A DNA stretch of 64,000 nucleotides from Candidatus Thiodictyon syntrophicum (GTDB lineage: Bacteria; Pseudomonadota; Gammaproteobacteria; Chromatiales; Chromatiaceae). The stretch spans positions 3,373,501 to 3,437,500 of the forward strand of contig NZ_CP020370.1 in assembly GCF_002813775.1 (NCBI RefSeq), given 5' to 3'. Both the position numbers and the translations under genes were made by a program. The notes beneath the pieces are model-generated. The model did not search any database. It saw nothing but the letters and a program-made list of their open reading frames with translations, and was not told the DNA's origin. Positions 26,601-35,747 of this stretch are shown here, one piece after another. Position 1 is the stretch's first letter. Each line of letters opens with the position of its first letter.

Positions 26601-28389
26601 GCGGCTGGCGCCGGTCAACCGGGAGCGGGCGGCGGTGCTGGGCGTCTTTCATGGCGGCCTCCATCCGGCCGTGTTGCAAGTCATGACCGGCTGGGAGATG
26701 AACGACTGCCAGGCGCTCGCCGAGGACCTGTCCCGCACCGGGCTCGCCACCGCCGATCCCTACAACTATCTGACCCTGAACCCGGCGCTCTGCCCCTATC
26801 TGCGCGGACGGTTGGCGCCGGACGAGCGGGAGACGCTCGCCGGGCGCTGGGCGGAGTCGATGGGGCAGTATGTCGAGTTTCTGGTCCAGCAGAGCAGTCG
26901 GCAGGCCGCGATGGCCGCGACCCTGACGGTGATGGAGATCCCCAACCTGTTCGCGCTGCTTGATTGGGTGCAGGGGGCCGGGGATGCCGAGGCGACCATC
27001 GACCTCACCACGTCACTGTATCAATTGCTGCAATTCACCGGCCGACCGCGGCTACTCGAGCGGGTCGGGCAGGCGCGCGATGCCGCGGCGCAGGCGCTCG
27101 CGCGGCAACCAGGCGACGACTGGACCCATGCCCGGTTTCTTGCGGAGGGGCCCCGTATCGAGCAACAACGGGCCGGCGGACGGCTGCGCGAGGCGCTCGC
27201 CGGGGCCGAGGCCCTGCTGCGGCGCGCCCGGGCGGCGGGCGAGTCGGCCTATCCGGACGCCGATTACGATCTGGCCATGGCCCGCATGTTGCTGGCCCAG
27301 GTACACAACACTGATGGCGGATCTGAGCGGGCGCTGCCGCTGCTGGACGAGGCGCGGCAGCGGTTCAGGACCATCGTGCGAAATCGCCAGAGCCGCGCGG
27401 CCGATTGGATGGCGTCCGTCTGCCTCTCCGAGCGGGGCGGCTGCCTTCTGCACCTGGGTCGGCTCGACGAGTCGGCGGCGACCTACGAGGAATCCATCGC
27501 ACTCGACGAGCGGCGCGGCGACGAGCGCGCTGTCGCGCTCGGTAAGTGCCAACTCGGTACGGTCCGGTTGCAGCAGCGCTGTTACCCGGAGGCGGTCGCG
27601 GCCTACGCCGTGGCCCGCGAGCGCTTCGTCCGGTTGGACGAGCCGGGCAGCGTCGCAACGAGCTGGCATCGGACCGGCATGGCCTATCAGGCGTCGGGCA
27701 ATCCGGAGTCGGCCGAGGATGCCTACCGGCGATCACTGGCGCTCAACGTGCGGATCGGCGATACCGCCGCGCAAGCGGACACGTTGAATAACCAAGGTAA
27801 TCTGTACCAAGATGTCCTGAGCCGCCCCGAGGACGCGGCGGCCTTCTACCGGCAGTCCGCGGACCTCTATGTCCGAACCGGCAATACGGCGGGCGAGGGC
27901 CGCGCCAGGAGCAATCTCGGCGCGACGTTGCGCTGGCTGCGGCGACTCGACGAGGCGCGCGGGGAGATCCAACGGGCGATCGAGTGCAAGGCCCAGTTCG
28001 GCGATGCCGCGGAGCCCTGGAAGACCTGGGCCATCCTCGCCGCTATCGAGACCGACGCCAACAACCCCGATGCCGCCGCCTCGGCCAGGTCCAAGGCACT
28101 CTCCGCCTATCTCGACTACCGCCGCGCCGGCGGCGAGAACCACTTTACCGACGGCCGCATCGTGCTCGCCGTCGCGGAGCGGCTGCGCGCCCGCGACCCG
28201 GCCCAGGCCCACGCACTGCTCACCGAGCTTGCCCAGGCCCCGAACCTGCCGGAGCAGTTCGGCCCATTTCTCGATGCGCTCAATGCCATCTGCACCGGCA
28301 GCCGCGACCCCGCCCTCGCCCAGACCCCGGGGCTCGACTACGCCATGTCCGGCGAGCTCCTGCTCCTGATCGAGACCCTGCCGCCTTAG
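23670..28389 (+). CDS. TIR-CHAT-STAND NTPase-TPR protein, single-base frameshift
   Basis: Start ATG 23670 (MSKVFLSHSSHDD). Order: TIR domain (1-170) with candidate NADase glutamate in SKWVLAELRHAI; CHAT caspase-like protease (about 290-660) with His501 in HFDGHG and Cys554 in DACQSAQ; STAND/NACHT-type NTPase with Walker A GQGGEGKT (720-727) and Walker B-like LVIDNLE; then TPR repeats to 28389. Frame 1 breaks at the CCCC run 26101-26104. Removing one C joins PT to LVIDNLETIL and gives an open frame to 28389, so the gene is either frameshifted or carries a sequence error. Without repair, frame 1 continues as nonsense to 26963. Predicted role is antiviral sensing with two effector modules. Palindromic repeats lie in frame at 24359-24468, 24746-24796 and 26003-26028. 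Confidence 0.85.
24359..24468. repeat. GGTCCGCACAGCGGACC palindromes inside the TIR-CHAT coding sequence
   Basis: Three copies of the intergenic palindrome arm (two forward, one reverse) lie within the reading frame between the TIR and CHAT domains. They code for a low-complexity stretch (VRIADPT, VRTADPT, VRCADQT). The frame stays open through the insert. Confidence 0.8.
24746..24796. repeat. GGGCGTCCCGCCC palindrome inside the TIR-CHAT coding sequence
   Basis: GGAGCGCGGGCGTCCCGCCC and GGGCGGGACGCCCCGGCTCC arms code for ERGRPAREAPGRDAPAP inside the CHAT region. A related GCGGGCGGGACGCCCGCGCTCC unit is in frame in the other TIR gene at 33068-33097. Confidence 0.75.
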
Positions 28390-28813
28390 GTCGGCCGCCG
28401 CGCGCGCCACGCCTTGCCGTGAAAGTCCGCCCCCGCCCCGGTGGGAGCGGCTTCAGCCGCGACAAGCCCGCGCAGATTCCCCGAGCGCCGCGGATGACCG
28501 CCGCCTGGCATCGCGGCTGACGGCCACGGCAGGAACCCCAGCCACCCCGCAAGAAAAAAGTCGCCCGTGAGAGCGGCCTCCGGCCGCGCTGCGACGCCGC
28601 GGCAACCCTCGACGCCGCGGCATTTTGCACGGCCTAGTCTCGTTCCCACGCTCCAGCGTGGGAATGCCGTGCGGGCGCTCCCGCGTCCGGTGTTGGGACT
28701 GGGCGCAGAGCGCCCGCACTTGCTCCCACGCTGGAGCGCGGGAGCCAGGAGCAAAGTCCGCCCCCACCCCGGTGGGGTGATCTGCGAGATCGCGCCGCAC
28801 TGGGGTGCGGCGC
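28390..28813. repeat. Repeat-filled intergenic region
   Basis: Contains a GTGGGAGCGGCTTCAGCCGC arm (about 28440), a long hairpin with GTTCCCACGCTCCAGCGTGG and GCTCCCACGCTGGAGCGCGG arms (about 28636-28748), and a GCACTGGGGTGCGGC unit at 28795-28812. No gene is seen. The insertion sequence starts directly after. Confidence 0.7.
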
Positions 28814-29976
28814 GGCACTGGTTCAGTATAATTCCTGTTTACAAGACATTGAAATATATGTAATATATCTAGTTCGGCGCGGGTTTCCGTCACTTTTTGA
28901 ATAAGTGAGAACTTCTTGAACGGACAATGGACATGCCCTCATTGCAATTCACAGAATTGTCGGCATCACAAGACGTATCAAACCGGTCATAACGGTACGC
29001 GTTTGCTGTGGCGATGTCAAAGTTGCAATAGGCTCTTTTCCGAGACCAAAGCCACCCTTATCGAGGGGCTCAGGAAACCGACCAGCTTCATCATTCAAGT
29101 GCTCAAAACGCGCACTGAGGGGATCGGCTTGAACGCCGCCTGCCGGGCCTTCGCGATTGCGAAGAATACGTTGCTCCTATGGGAGCGTCGCCTGGCCGAT
29201 TGCAAGGATGTGCTGGTCATATATGCCCTGACGCACACCTTTATTGAGCAACTGATCGAAGGTGATGAGCTTTATACGAAAGTGAATAGGAATGTCCCCC
29301 CGGAGGATTGTGAAGGCTGGACGATCGTACTGATGGAAAGGGCAAGTCGATTTATCTGGGCGCTTCAGTGCGGGAAAAAGGATCGCAGTCTATTTTCATA
29401 TGCAATACAAATACTTAGAGATGTCATTCTGCGTACTGGCGATGTCACTCTAGTCACCGACGGGGAACGTCGGTATGGCAATCTCCTGTTTGAAATTTGC
29501 CACGAAGTATTGCGAACCGGAAAACGCGGCCGCCCACCGAAAGTGCTTCGTCGCGGTGTGAAGGTGCGCCTTAAGAATAAAGGGAAAGGAACTGATAGAA
29601 CGGGGCACTCGCGTCCCAAATACGAAACCCCTCATCCGGAGCATCCAGAAACCGATCAAGATGTGACGCCAGCCGATATTCATGCTAATCATTTGGAAGC
29701 ATCGAACGCTTCATTTCGGCGAAAGAATTCTGCTTATCGCCGCCGAACGAATACGTACGCGAAGAGCATTTCTGGTTTGCAAAGAACATTGGATATGTTG
29801 TGGATTGTCCATAACTTTATTCGCAGCCACTTCACGACGAAACAGGTTCCTGCGGTGGCTCTGGGGATTCTCCAGCAGGGACTCTCGTGGGAGGAGGTCC
29901 TTAGAGTTCGACAGCCCAGGTTATAAAAATACTACAAAAACATAAGGATAAGGAAGAACCAAACTGAACCAGTGCC
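28814..29976 (+). mobile_element. Insertion sequence, 1163 bp, IS1/IS1595-like
   Basis: Terminal inverted repeats GGCACTGGTTCAGT are perfect over 14 bases (28814-28827 and the complement at 29963-29976), with weaker matching beyond. One transposase gene fills it. Base composition is clearly lower in GC than the flanks, which suggests arrival from another genome. No target duplication is obvious. On the right it cuts an ATPase/nuclease gene whose left part is not found on the other side, so a deletion accompanied or followed insertion. Confidence 0.85.
28916..29926 (+). CDS. IS transposase with N-terminal zinc ribbon and DDE-type core
   Basis: 336 residues. The N-terminal zinc ribbon is CPHC...H...CQSC, followed by a helix-turn-helix region (GIGLNAACRAFAIAKNTLLLWERR). 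The catalytic core has candidate acidic residues in IEGDELYTKV, TLVTDGERRYG and NHLEASNASFRRK. No ATG is available in frame, and TTG 28916 is the only start codon after the stop at 28898, so initiation may be at TTG. The gene ends 50 bases before the right inverted repeat. Family placement (IS1/IS1595-like) is by layout and is not certain. Confidence 0.8.
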   Translation: MNGQWTCPHCNSQNCRHHKTYQTGHNGTRLLWRCQSCNRLFSETKATLIEGLRKPTSFIIQVLKTRTEGIGLNAACRAFAIAKNTLLLWERRLADCKDVLVIYALTHTFIEQLIEGDELYTKVNRNVPPEDCEGWTIVLMERASRFIWALQCGKKDRSLFSYAIQILRDVILRTGDVTLVTDGERRYGNLLFEICHEVLRTGKRGRPPKVLRRGVKVRLKNKGKGTDRTGHSRPKYETPHPEHPETDQDVTPADIHANHLEASNASFRRKNSAYRRRTNTYAKSISGLQRTLDMLWIVHNFIRSHFTTKQVPAVALGILQQGLSWEEVLRVRQPRL

Positions 29977-31078
29977 CGACAAGCCGATCCTGGACAATCT
30001 CACCCGCCCGGAGGCGGCCCGGGAGATGCGTGACGGGCTGCGCAATCTCTATTCGGTGCTCAAGGACAACGATGCCCATCTGCGTTTTGTCTTCCTGACC
30101 GGGGTCAGTAAGCCCAGCTTGGTCAGCATCTTCTCCGGGCTCAACAACCTCAACGACATTACAGTCGATGCCCGCTACTCGGCCCTGTGCGGCTACACGC
30201 AAGCCGATGTGGATCAGGTCTTCGCGCCGGAACTCCCGGGGCTCGACCGCGCCGAGGTGCGCCGCTGGTACAACGGCTACAACTGGACCGGCGAGGTGGT
30301 CTACAACCCCTTCGACCTGCTGTTGCTCTTTCAGGATCGGGTCTTCCGGTCGTACTGGTTCGAGACCGGCACCCCGACCTTCCTGGTCGACCTGCTCACC
30401 GCGCGCGGCTTCTTCACCCCGGACCTGGCCCGGCTGCACAGTTCCGAGGCACTGCTCTCGGCCTTCGACGTGGAGCACATCGCCCCCGAGGCCCTGCTGT
30501 GGCAGACCGGCTACCTGACCTTCCACGGCTCGCGGCGCACCGGGGCGCGCATCGAGCACACCCTGGGCTACCCGAACCTGGAGGTGCAGACCGCGCTCAA
30601 CGACGCGCTGCTCAAGGGCCTGATGGGCGATCCCATGGCGGCCGAGCGGGCGCAGAGCCGACTCTACGACACCCTGGTCGGCGGCGATTTCGCGGCCCTG
30701 CGCGCCCATGTGCAGGCCCTGTTCGAAGCGATCCCCCACCACTGGCACGACAACAACCCCATCGCCCGGTATGAGGGCTTTTACGCGAGTGTCTTCTACA
30801 GCCACATCGCCGCGCTGGGCCTGGACCTGACGCCGGAGGACGCCACCGCGCACGGGCGCATCGACCTGACGCTGCGCTTCGAGGCCCAGGTCTGGCTGTT
30901 CGAGTTCAAGGTGGTGGAACTCGCCCCCGCGGGTCGGGCCTTGCAGCAACTCAAGGACCGCGGCTATGCCGACAAATACCGCGCCCTGAGCCAGCCGATT
31001 CATCTCATCGGCATCGAGTTCAGCCGCGAGCAACGGACCCTGGTCGGCTTCGAGGTCGAAACCCTGGCGCCGGCCTGA
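29972..31078 (+). pseudogene. AAA-ATPase-like / PD-(D/E)XK nuclease protein, 5' end removed at the IS
   Basis: The frame begins at the IS border with DKPILDNLT, the block that in intact PF09820-type proteins follows the Walker B motif (DEYDKPIL). Roughly the first 200 residues, including Walker A, are therefore missing. The rest is intact: the ATPase lid (RFVFLTGVSKPSLVSIFSGLNNLNDIT), RRWYNGYNW, the VYNPFDLLLLF block, and a C-terminal DUF1703/PDDEXK_9 nuclease domain with RIDLTLRFEAQVWLFEFKVVE. Intact relatives are common, multi-copy genes of uncertain function. It cannot be an active ATPase. Confidence 0.88.
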
Positions 31079-31400
31079 GTCGGCGCGGGGCGGGCTGCCC
31101 CCCGGTGGGAGCGGCTTTACCGTGACAGTGCGTAGTCAGGCCATCCTGGCCTGACGGTGTCGGGGCTGGAACAGTCAGGGCTGGAAGCCCTGACTACGCC
31201 GCCCCGCACGCTGGCCATCGAGCTAGCGGTCGAGAGGACGTTCAGGTTCCGGGGCGACGGACAGGCCTTCATGCCCGTCAGCCGCGACGCGAGGCCGCGG
31301 TGACCGGCGACGCTCGGGCAACCCGCGACGCCCCGTCGCGGCTGAAGCCGCTCCCACAGCGTCGCGGCGCGACGCGACTTGCAAAGCGCCGTCGCAACGG
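31079..31400. repeat. Intergenic repeat region
   Basis: Holds a GTAGTCAGGC...GCCCTGACTAC inverted repeat (about 31132-31196) and a TCGCGGCTGAAGCCGCTCCC unit (about 31336). The latter is part of a family also seen near 18734, 28440, 41695, 42972, 43175 and 63228. No gene is seen. Confidence 0.65.
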
Positions 31401-31438
31401 CTACAACCGCAAGCGCCACGCCCACCAAGGAAACCGCC

Positions 31439-33862
31439 ATGCCCGGTCCGGATCACGCGCGCCCGTTCGAGCTCTTCATCAGCTATTCGCACCAGAGCGA
31501 AGCGGTCAAGGACCGGCTGCTGACCAACCTGCGCGTGCTGGAGCGGCTGGGGCTGGTCTCTACCTGGACCGACCGCGCCATCCCGCCCGGCGCGGCCTGG
31601 CGCGCGGAGATCGCGGCGGCCATCGAACGGGCCGACGCCGCGCTCTTCGTGGTCTGCGAGCATTTCCTCGCGTCCGGGTTCTGCATGGACACTGAGCTTG
31701 CCGCCTTCCTGCGCCGCCGGCGTGAGGACGGCGTGCTGATCCTCTTCGTGCTCGCCGACCACTGCTACTGGAAGGCGATCCCCGCCATCGCCGAGCATCA
31801 ACTGGTCCCGCGCGACGCCAAGCCCATTGTCGCCCACAACCCGCGCTCCCGGGCCTATACCGCCGTGGTGCAGGAGATCCACGCAGTCCTGGACGAGCAC
31901 CGCGAGAAGCACGGCCTGCGCGCCCGCGCCCCTGATCCTGATCAGGCCCAGACCCCGGACCCGTCGGACCCGTCGGTCGCGCCGCCCGACCGCACCCAGG
32001 ACGCGCTCGCCGCCCTGCTCGCCGAACTCCCCGGCGCCACGCCCCGGCTCTTCGGCCGCGAGACGGAACTCGCCCGCATGGACACCCAACTCGGCGACGG
32101 CCCGGCCGGCGGCCCGGGCGGCGTCCTGCTCTGGGTCGCCCCCGGCGGTGTCGGCAAGTCCGCGCTCACCCGCCAGTGGCTCGCCGGCCGCGACTGGCCG
32201 CCCGGCACCCGCTTCATCGGCCATTCGTTCTATTCCCAGGGCAGCCGCGACCAGAGCGTCAGCGCCCGCGCCTTTCTGCTGCGCGCACTCGCGGCGCTCG
32301 GCGAGCACCCGGAGCCGACCACCGCGGACGCCGACCTGGGCCGCCTGCTCGCCCGGTGCGCGGCCGGCGCCCCCACCGTGCTCGCCCTCGACGGGCTGGA
32401 GCCGCTCCAGCAGGCCGCCGACGACCCCAAGCTCGACGGCCGGCTCAAGGACCTGGGCCTGGCCGCCCTGCTCGAAGGGCTCGGGCGCGCCCCGGGCCAG
32501 GCGGTGTGTCTCGCCAGTTCCCGACTGCCGATCCCGGACCCGCTCATCGAGTCCCAGCCGCACTATCGCCGCGTCCGGCTCGACGTGCTGCCGCGTGCGG
32601 GGTCGGTCGCGTTGCTCGAGGCCCGCGGGCTCGCCGGCACCCCGGCCGAGTTGGACGTGATGGCCGGGCGCTGCGCCGACCACCCGCTGGCCCTGGTCCT
32701 GGCCGCGGAACTGACCCATAGCTTTCTCGACAACCGGGCGGCGGTCTTCCTCGCCCGCGACTGGCCGGTGCTTGCGGGCGAGGGCCCCGACCGGCACGCG
32801 CGGACCGTCATGGGCTGGCTGGACGCGGCCCTGCGCGACGAGCACGCGGCCCTGGATCGCGCCCTGGTGCGGGTGCTCGGGCTCTTCGACCGCCCGGCGC
32901 CCTGGGCAGCCGTCCTGGCGCTCAAGGACCAGGACCCGCCGCTCGCCGGGCTCACCGAGCCGCTGCACGCGGCGGGCGAGGCGGAGCTTGAGGAATCGCT
33001 GGCGCGGCTGCGGCAGTGGGGGTTGGCGGCGCCGGTCGGGGGTGGTGGCGGCGGCTGGGCGGAGGGGGATTGCGGGCGGGACGCCCGCGCTCCTTTGGAC
33101 GTCCACCCGCTGGTGCGCGAGCACTTCGGCCGCGCGCTGGAGCAGGAGTCGCCCGCGGCCTGGCGCGCGGCCCATGGTGTGCTGTTCGACTGGTTCCGGG
33201 CACAGCCCGGGGAGGCGCGGCCGGAGACGCTGGAGGGGCTGGAGCCGCTCTACCGGGCGGTCGGGCATGGGTGTCGGGCGGGGCGGTATGCGCAGGCGAA
33301 GCGCGAGGTCTACCAGGACCGCATCCTGCGCGGCGACCAGCACTACAGCCTGTTCCAACTCGGCGCCATTTCCGCGGACCTCTCGGCCCTGGCGGGCTTC
33401 TTCCCCGAGGGCTGGTCGCGGCCGCCCGTGACCGGGGACCTGAGCGAGTCCGACCGCTCCTGGCTGATCTCCGTGGTCGCCTTCTGTCTCATGTCGCTCG
33501 GCCGACTCGACGAGGCGCTCGGGCCGCGGCGGATGGAGCGCGAACGGTGGCGCGAGGCCGCAGATTGGAACAACTTCTGTATCTCCTCGAACAACCTCGT
33601 CGACCTGCTGACCCCGCTCGGGTACTGGGGCGAGGCCGAGTCCGTGGCGCGCGAGGCGGCGGAGGCAGCAGGGCGTGTCGCGGACCAGGACAAGGCCCGG
33701 CAGCGCCGACTCGCGGCCTTGGTTAGACTCGGCCGCGCGCTGCACGGGCAGGGCCGATCCGGCGATGCCGCACAGGCATTTGCCGAGGCCGAGTCCGTGT
33801 GGGCGGACCTCGCCCCGCACGTGCCGACGCTCGTGAGTCTACGCGGCTTCGACTACGCCTAA
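31439..33862 (+). CDS. TIR-STAND NTPase-TPR protein, ends early at an in-frame TAA
   Basis: 807 residues. TIR domain 1-150 (ELFISYSHQSEAVKDRLL..., glutamate in MDTELAAFL). NTPase domain with Walker A APGGVGKSALT (Lys240) and Walker B VLALDGLEPL, the winged-helix region, then TPR-like helices. It stops at TAA 33860-33862 after GFDYA, and the same frame continues open to 34579. A relic copy near 43310 has CAA (Gln) at the corresponding place (FDHAQLLLEQA), so the stop looks like a recent CAA-to-TAA change. An in-frame palindromic repeat is at 33068-33097. AAGG precedes the ATG. Predicted antiviral NAD-depleting sensor. Its activity with a shortened TPR region is uncertain. Confidence 0.85.
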   Translation: MPGPDHARPFELFISYSHQSEAVKDRLLTNLRVLERLGLVSTWTDRAIPPGAAWRAEIAAAIERADAALFVVCEHFLASGFCMDTELAAFLRRRREDGVLILFVLADHCYWKAIPAIAEHQLVPRDAKPIVAHNPRSRAYTAVVQEIHAVLDEHREKHGLRARAPDPDQAQTPDPSDPSVAPPDRTQDALAALLAELPGATPRLFGRETELARMDTQLGDGPAGGPGGVLLWVAPGGVGKSALTRQWLAGRDWPPGTRFIGHSFYSQGSRDQSVSARAFLLRALAALGEHPEPTTADADLGRLLARCAAGAPTVLALDGLEPLQQAADDPKLDGRLKDLGLAALLEGLGRAPGQAVCLASSRLPIPDPLIESQPHYRRVRLDVLPRAGSVALLEARGLAGTPAELDVMAGRCADHPLALVLAAELTHSFLDNRAAVFLARDWPVLAGEGPDRHARTVMGWLDAALRDEHAALDRALVRVLGLFDRPAPWAAVLALKDQDPPLAGLTEPLHAAGEAELEESLARLRQWGLAAPVGGGGGGWAEGDCGRDARAPLDVHPLVREHFGRALEQESPAAWRAAHGVLFDWFRAQPGEARPETLEGLEPLYRAVGHGCRAGRYAQAKREVYQDRILRGDQHYSLFQLGAISADLSALAGFFPEGWSRPPVTGDLSESDRSWLISVVAFCLMSLGRLDEALGPRRMERERWREAADWNNFCISSNNLVDLLTPLGYWGEAESVAREAAEAAGRVADQDKARQRRLAALVRLGRALHGQGRSGDAAQAFAEAESVWADLAPHVPTLVSLRGFDYA

Positions 33863-34579
33863 CTCCTGCTGGAGCAGGCCCTGACCCGGGACGCGCGGCG
33901 CGCGGTGCTGGAGCGGGCGCGGGCGTCGTTGGCGGTGGTCGAGCCGGCAGGCCACCTGCTGTCCATCGCACTCGACCACTGCACCATCGGCCAGGCACTC
34001 GCCGAACCGGACGGAGCGGCGGCCGGGCCCGACGGCGAGGCCCGGGAGGCCGGCGCCGCGCTGGACCTGGCCATCGAGACCATGCACCGGGCCAACGGCA
34101 TGGACGACCTGCCGAAGCTGTACCTCGCCCGCGCCCGCCACCGCCGCACCCGGGGCGACCCGAGCGGCGCCCGCGCCGACCTGGAGTCCGCGGAGTGCCT
34201 GGCCACCCCGTCCGGCATGAGGACTTATCTTGCCGAGTGCGCCTTGCTGGCCGGGCAACTGGATCTGGACGGGGCCCCGGCCGGGACCGGAGCCGGCCCC
34301 GCCGCGGCGCCCGGTACGCTGGACGCCATCCCCCGGGCCGCCGCCCACTGGACCCAGGCCGACGGCCTGATCCGCGAGACCGGCTACCAACGTCGCGAGG
34401 CCGAACTGCACCTGCTGGAGGCGCGCCTGCAGCACCACCAGGCCCGCCCCGCGCAGGCCCGCGCCGCCCGCGCCCGCGCCGAGTCGGCCCTACGCGCCCG
34501 CGGCCAGTGGGGCCTGTGGCCGACGCTCCGCCAGGTCGCCGCCGAGCTTGGCCTGCCCGCGCCGGACCTGGACCCCTGA
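33863..34579 (+). pseudogene. Continuation of the TIR-STAND protein's TPR region beyond the nonsense codon
   Basis: Open in the same frame as the upstream gene. It starts LLLEQALTRDARRAVLERARA and ends GLPAPDLDP, and carries further TPR-like helices (LPKLYLARARHRRTRGDPSGARADLESAECL). A GTG at 33905 could restart translation, but this is more simply the severed C-terminal third (about 238 residues) of one original protein of some 1046 residues. Confidence 0.8.
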
Positions 34580-34595
34580 GGCCGTGCCTCCGACC

Positions 34596-34920
34596 GGAGT
34601 CCAAGGCTTCAGCCTTGGCGCCCCTCCAAGGCTGAAGCCTTGAACTCCAGGAGGTGCTGCGGCGCTAAAGGCGAACGCCGGACAACGTTGTACCCAGCCC
34701 ACAAACCGGAGGTCGAGGCTTCAGCCGGACGCGGCGCCGCCCGCGCGGCATTCCCCTGCCTGCGCGTCACTGCCATTAGGTAAAGCCTGATTTGCAGTCC
34801 GGCCCGGCCCTGGGAGCGCCGCACCCCAGTGCGGCGCGATCTCGCAGATCACCCCGCCGGTGTGGGTTGAGCAGAGGACGCGCCGCACTGGGGTGCGGCG
34901 CTCCCAGTAGCCGTTGCGGC
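34596..34920. repeat. AAGGCTTCAGCCTT palindrome and GCACCCCAGTGC palindromes
   Basis: 34596-34650 is an AAGGCTTCAGCCTT pair. At 34807-34907 two inverted GGGAGCGCCGCACCCCAGTG units flank a GATCACCCCGCCGG centre. An isolated GGTCCGCACAGCGGACCCTA arm is at 35007-35029. No gene is seen between 34580 and 35058. Confidence 0.75.
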
Positions 34921-35058
34921 CTAACTTAGCGGCAGTGCTGCCTCCGCGTGGGAACGAGAAGCCCCGCGGTCGGCGCTACGAATCCCGCGTCGCCGCGGCG
35001 GTGTTCGGTCCGCACAGCGGACCCTACGGCTCCCAGGGGCCAGCCGCTTTCGGTCCCG

Positions 35059-35232
35059 CTATTTCTTCGTTTGGTCCTTGTTGAACAAGCCCATCTCATA
35101 TTCCAGGTCGTACCGGCCGAACACCAGGTTGGCCTCGCGCAGGAGCTCCTCGAAGAGACTCTGCGGGTCCTCCCCGTCGGCAATCCGCTGACCGACCAAG
35201 GTTTCGAGCGCCTCTTTGAAGCTGGTAGCCAT
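35059..35232 (-). CDS. Small acidic hypothetical protein (57 residues)
   Basis: Start ATG 35232 is preceded on the minus strand by GGAGGTATTT, a strong ribosome-binding site. The product (ATSFKEALETLVGQRIADGEDPQSLFEELLREANLVF, ending YEMGLFNKDQTKK) is predicted to be helical and acidic with no known motif. It stands alone between repeats and faces away from the TSUP gene. I do not recognise the family. The clear Shine-Dalgarno sequence argues that it is expressed. Confidence 0.65.
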   Translation of the reverse strand: MATSFKEALETLVGQRIADGEDPQSLFEELLREANLVFGRYDLEYEMGLFNKDQTKK

Positions 35233-35500
35233 AAATACCTCCACAGGTTTTGTCGTGCACCCACAGTATAGTCGGCCGGGTAGGCAGGACAACGCTGGCC
35301 GGCCCCTTTGTTCGCTGTCCGCAGGTCGGCGCCTTCGCCCGGTCGGGTCAGGCGCGCGCGGTACCGACGAGGTCGCGTTTTAGCTCAGCGGCTTATCGCG
35401 CGCCGTAACCCGACGACGCCGCCTGTCGGGTTACGGCGCGCGCCGACACCGCGCTCTGACGCGATACCATCGGGGCGCGCCTGACCCGACCTACCCGGCT
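35233..35500. repeat. Intergenic gap with CGTAACCCGAC palindrome
   Basis: CGCGCGCCGTAACCCGAC and GTCGGGTTACGGCGCGCG arms at about 35396-35440 form a strong hairpin. A related arm is at about 43840. No gene is seen in the gap up to the TSUP start apart from a shadow frame. Confidence 0.6.
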
Positions 35501-35747
35501 ATGGTGGCGGCATTTCGGTGCGACAACCAACAGACATGCGCACCGCTGCGCACCGAACATGAGGGATCGCTGAGCAAGCCCGGCGGATTGGCCAAGGGAC
35601 GGCCGCGCCCAGCGGCTGACCTACCGGGGCCGCCCCGCAACGCACCCGCGGTTCGCCGGGGTGCATCCTTTTGCCGTCGCCTGCGTCTCCTTCCATGTCG
35701 CGGGCCATCCGCCGCTTTCCATGACCCGTGTCGAGGATGTCTCACCC

